A stretch of 6,602 nucleotides of DNA from Pseudomonadota bacterium (GTDB lineage Bacteria; Pseudomonadota; Alphaproteobacteria; Caulobacterales; Aquidulcibacteraceae): contig JAEWNX010000012.1 of NCBI GenBank assembly GCA_023461135.1, positions 1 through 6,602 of the forward strand, in the 5' to 3' direction. Position numbers and translations under genes: made by a program. Position 1 is the first letter of the stretch; each line of letters begins with the position of its first letter. Below are positions 5,616 through 6,602 of the stretch, in pieces. The notes beneath the pieces were generated by a model. It searched no databases. It was not told the origin of the DNA and saw only the letters and a list, made by a program, of their open reading frames with translations.

Positions 5616-6602
5616 CCCAACCGGGCCAAGCCGTCCGCGATCGCCGGATCAACCTGAACGTCGCGCGGAGAGAGCGGGCGGGCGAGGCGGATGCTTTCCA
5701 TGTTTCGCGCGCGGGAGAGCGCGACGTAGGTTTGTCCTGGTGCGAAGGCGCCGCGACCGAGATCGATTTCGACGGCGTCCAGCGTCATGCCTTGGGCTTT
5801 GTGGATGGTGAGCGCCCAGGCGGGGGCGAGGGGGAATTGCACATACTTGAATTCCTCCTTCACCTCCATCCGGTTTTCCTTGGCGTTCCAACTCCAGCGC
5901 GCTTGCGGCCAGATCGCGCGTTCGACGTCAACATCTTCGCCGCCATCGAGCGCGACCACGATAATGTTGTCGTCAAGTTCGCGCACCGTGCCGAGCGAGC
6001 CGTTCACCCAGCGCCCCTCGGGATCATTCTGCGTGAAGATCACGCGCGCGCCGCGCTTCAGGGTCAGTTGCATCGGCGCCGGAAAACGATCCGCTTGCGC
6101 CTTTGGCGCTTCGCCTTCGAATTCACCGGTGTACTGGGCCGCAACGGCGCTGAGCGCGGCCAGGCCCTGCGCGTTGTAGCGGTCAGCCACGGCGTTGGTG
6201 GCGCAGAGCAGAACGGGGCGCGCGGGGAGCGAACGATCGAGGCACACGGTGTTGAGGATGGTCACAGCTTCTTCCACGCCGCGGCGCTCGCGGATCGAGG
6301 AGAGGAGCGAGATGAAATCGCGGTTGGTCTGCCGATGCACTTCGGTGAGTTCGATAGCGGCGATCGGCGCATCACGCAGGATGTGAGCGGAGAAGGCGTA
6401 CGGGCTGTTGTAGCCGGCGTCTTCGAGGAGCTGGCCTTCTTCGCCGCGTACGACGGGCGGGAGCTGGTAAAAGTCGCCCACAAGCAACATCTGCACGCCG
6501 CCGAACGGACGCGAAGATTTGCGTGCGACTTTCAAATGATGGTCCATCGCGTCGAGCACGTCGGCGCGCAGCATGGACACCTCGTCGATGATAAGCCGGC
6601 TG
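5609..6602 (-). CDS. PIF1/RecD-like superfamily 1 DNA helicase, partial (N-terminus beyond right edge)
   Basis: The frame is open from the window edge to TAG at 5611-5609, giving the last 330 residues. The first visible residues are SRLIIDEVSM, a Walker B/motif II with Asp6-Glu7, so the true start and the Walker A (GxGKT/S) lie outside; an internal GTG at 6580 is not the start because motif II precedes it. Motif III is VGDFYQLPPV (41-50). Near the C-terminus are a UvrD_C_2-type ALTIHKAQGMTLDAVEIDLG (motif V region, His267) and YVALSRAR (292-299, motif VI arginines). This combination is typical of PIF1-like and RecD-like 5'-3' DNA helicases, which unwind DNA during replication and repair. The protein ends about 30 residues after motif VI, without an added C-terminal domain. 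It is not part of a RecBCD locus in what is visible, and nothing suggests a functional link to the operon opposite. Confidence 0.9.
   Translation of the reverse strand, partial: SRLIIDEVSMLRADVLDAMDHHLKVARKSSRPFGGVQMLLVGDFYQLPPVVRGEEGQLLEDAGYNSPYAFSAHILRDAPIAAIELTEVHRQTNRDFISLLSSIRERRGVEEAVTILNTVCLDRSLPARPVLLCATNAVADRYNAQGLAALSAVAAQYTGEFEGEAPKAQADRFPAPMQLTLKRGARVIFTQNDPEGRWVNGSLGTVRELDDNIIVVALDGGEDVDVERAIWPQARWSWNAKENRMEVKEEFKYVQFPLAPAWALTIHKAQGMTLDAVEIDLGRGAFAPGQTYVALSRARNMESIRLARPLSPRDVQVDPAIADGLARLGI

Noticed and set aside
4243..5652. Open minus-strand frame of about 470 codons antisense to spoVR
   Set aside because: It overlaps the end of the helicase gene on the same strand in another frame and lies fully antisense to spoVR. 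The composition is artefactual.
5581..5660. Intrinsic terminator for spoVR or the helicase gene
   Set aside because: No GC-rich stem followed by a T-run is present on either strand; only the short AATCTAGATT palindrome is found.
6572..6580. Start of the helicase at GTG 6580 or ATG 6574
   Set aside because: The same frame continues upstream to the edge and encodes the first part of motif II (LIIDE), which a functional helicase needs, so the gene is truncated by the window instead.

Overview
The window is GC-rich, densely coding DNA that looks like an alphaproteobacterial chromosome. The taxonomic reading rests on two things. One is a partial left-edge protein whose N-terminus (W-x-x-[RK]-G-I-D-P-x-A-R) resembles that of alphaproteobacterial PodJ-type polarity proteins. 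The other is a GGAAC-type element upstream of the main operon that resembles promoters of the alphaproteobacterial general stress response sigma factor EcfG. It is an inference; no rRNA or other taxonomic marker is present.

Layout: (1) 1-483, minus strand, the first 161 codons of a PodJ-like coiled-coil protein that leaves the window on the left. (2) 484-814, a divergent control region of 331 bases holding two inverted repeats, a candidate EcfG promoter pointing right, and a leader with small competing stems. (3) 815-5607, plus strand, a compact three-gene operon: prkA (yeaG; AAA+ ATPase/serine kinase-like), yeaH (DUF444, vWA-like with a visible MIDAS) and spoVR (ycgB). prkA and yeaH are 9 bases apart; yeaH and spoVR overlap by one base in TGATG. 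(4) 5609-6602, minus strand, the C-terminal 330 residues of a PIF1/RecD-like superfamily 1 helicase that leaves the window on the right. It converges on spoVR with one base between the stop codons.

The three operon genes form a conserved but mechanistically poorly understood stress and stationary-phase module. In E. coli yeaG and yeaH are adjacent while ycgB lies elsewhere; here all three are in one transcription unit with tight coupling. An AAA+ ATPase next to a MIDAS-bearing vWA-like protein recalls MoxR/vWA pairs and the BchI/BchD chelatase, which suggests that SpoVR, with its conserved His/Glu-rich motifs, could be the substrate or effector. If the EcfG-type promoter is real, the module sits in the same general stress circuit that RpoS provides in enterics. 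All genes look intact apart from truncation by the window edges. I see no mobile elements, tRNA or rRNA genes, or CRISPR arrays.
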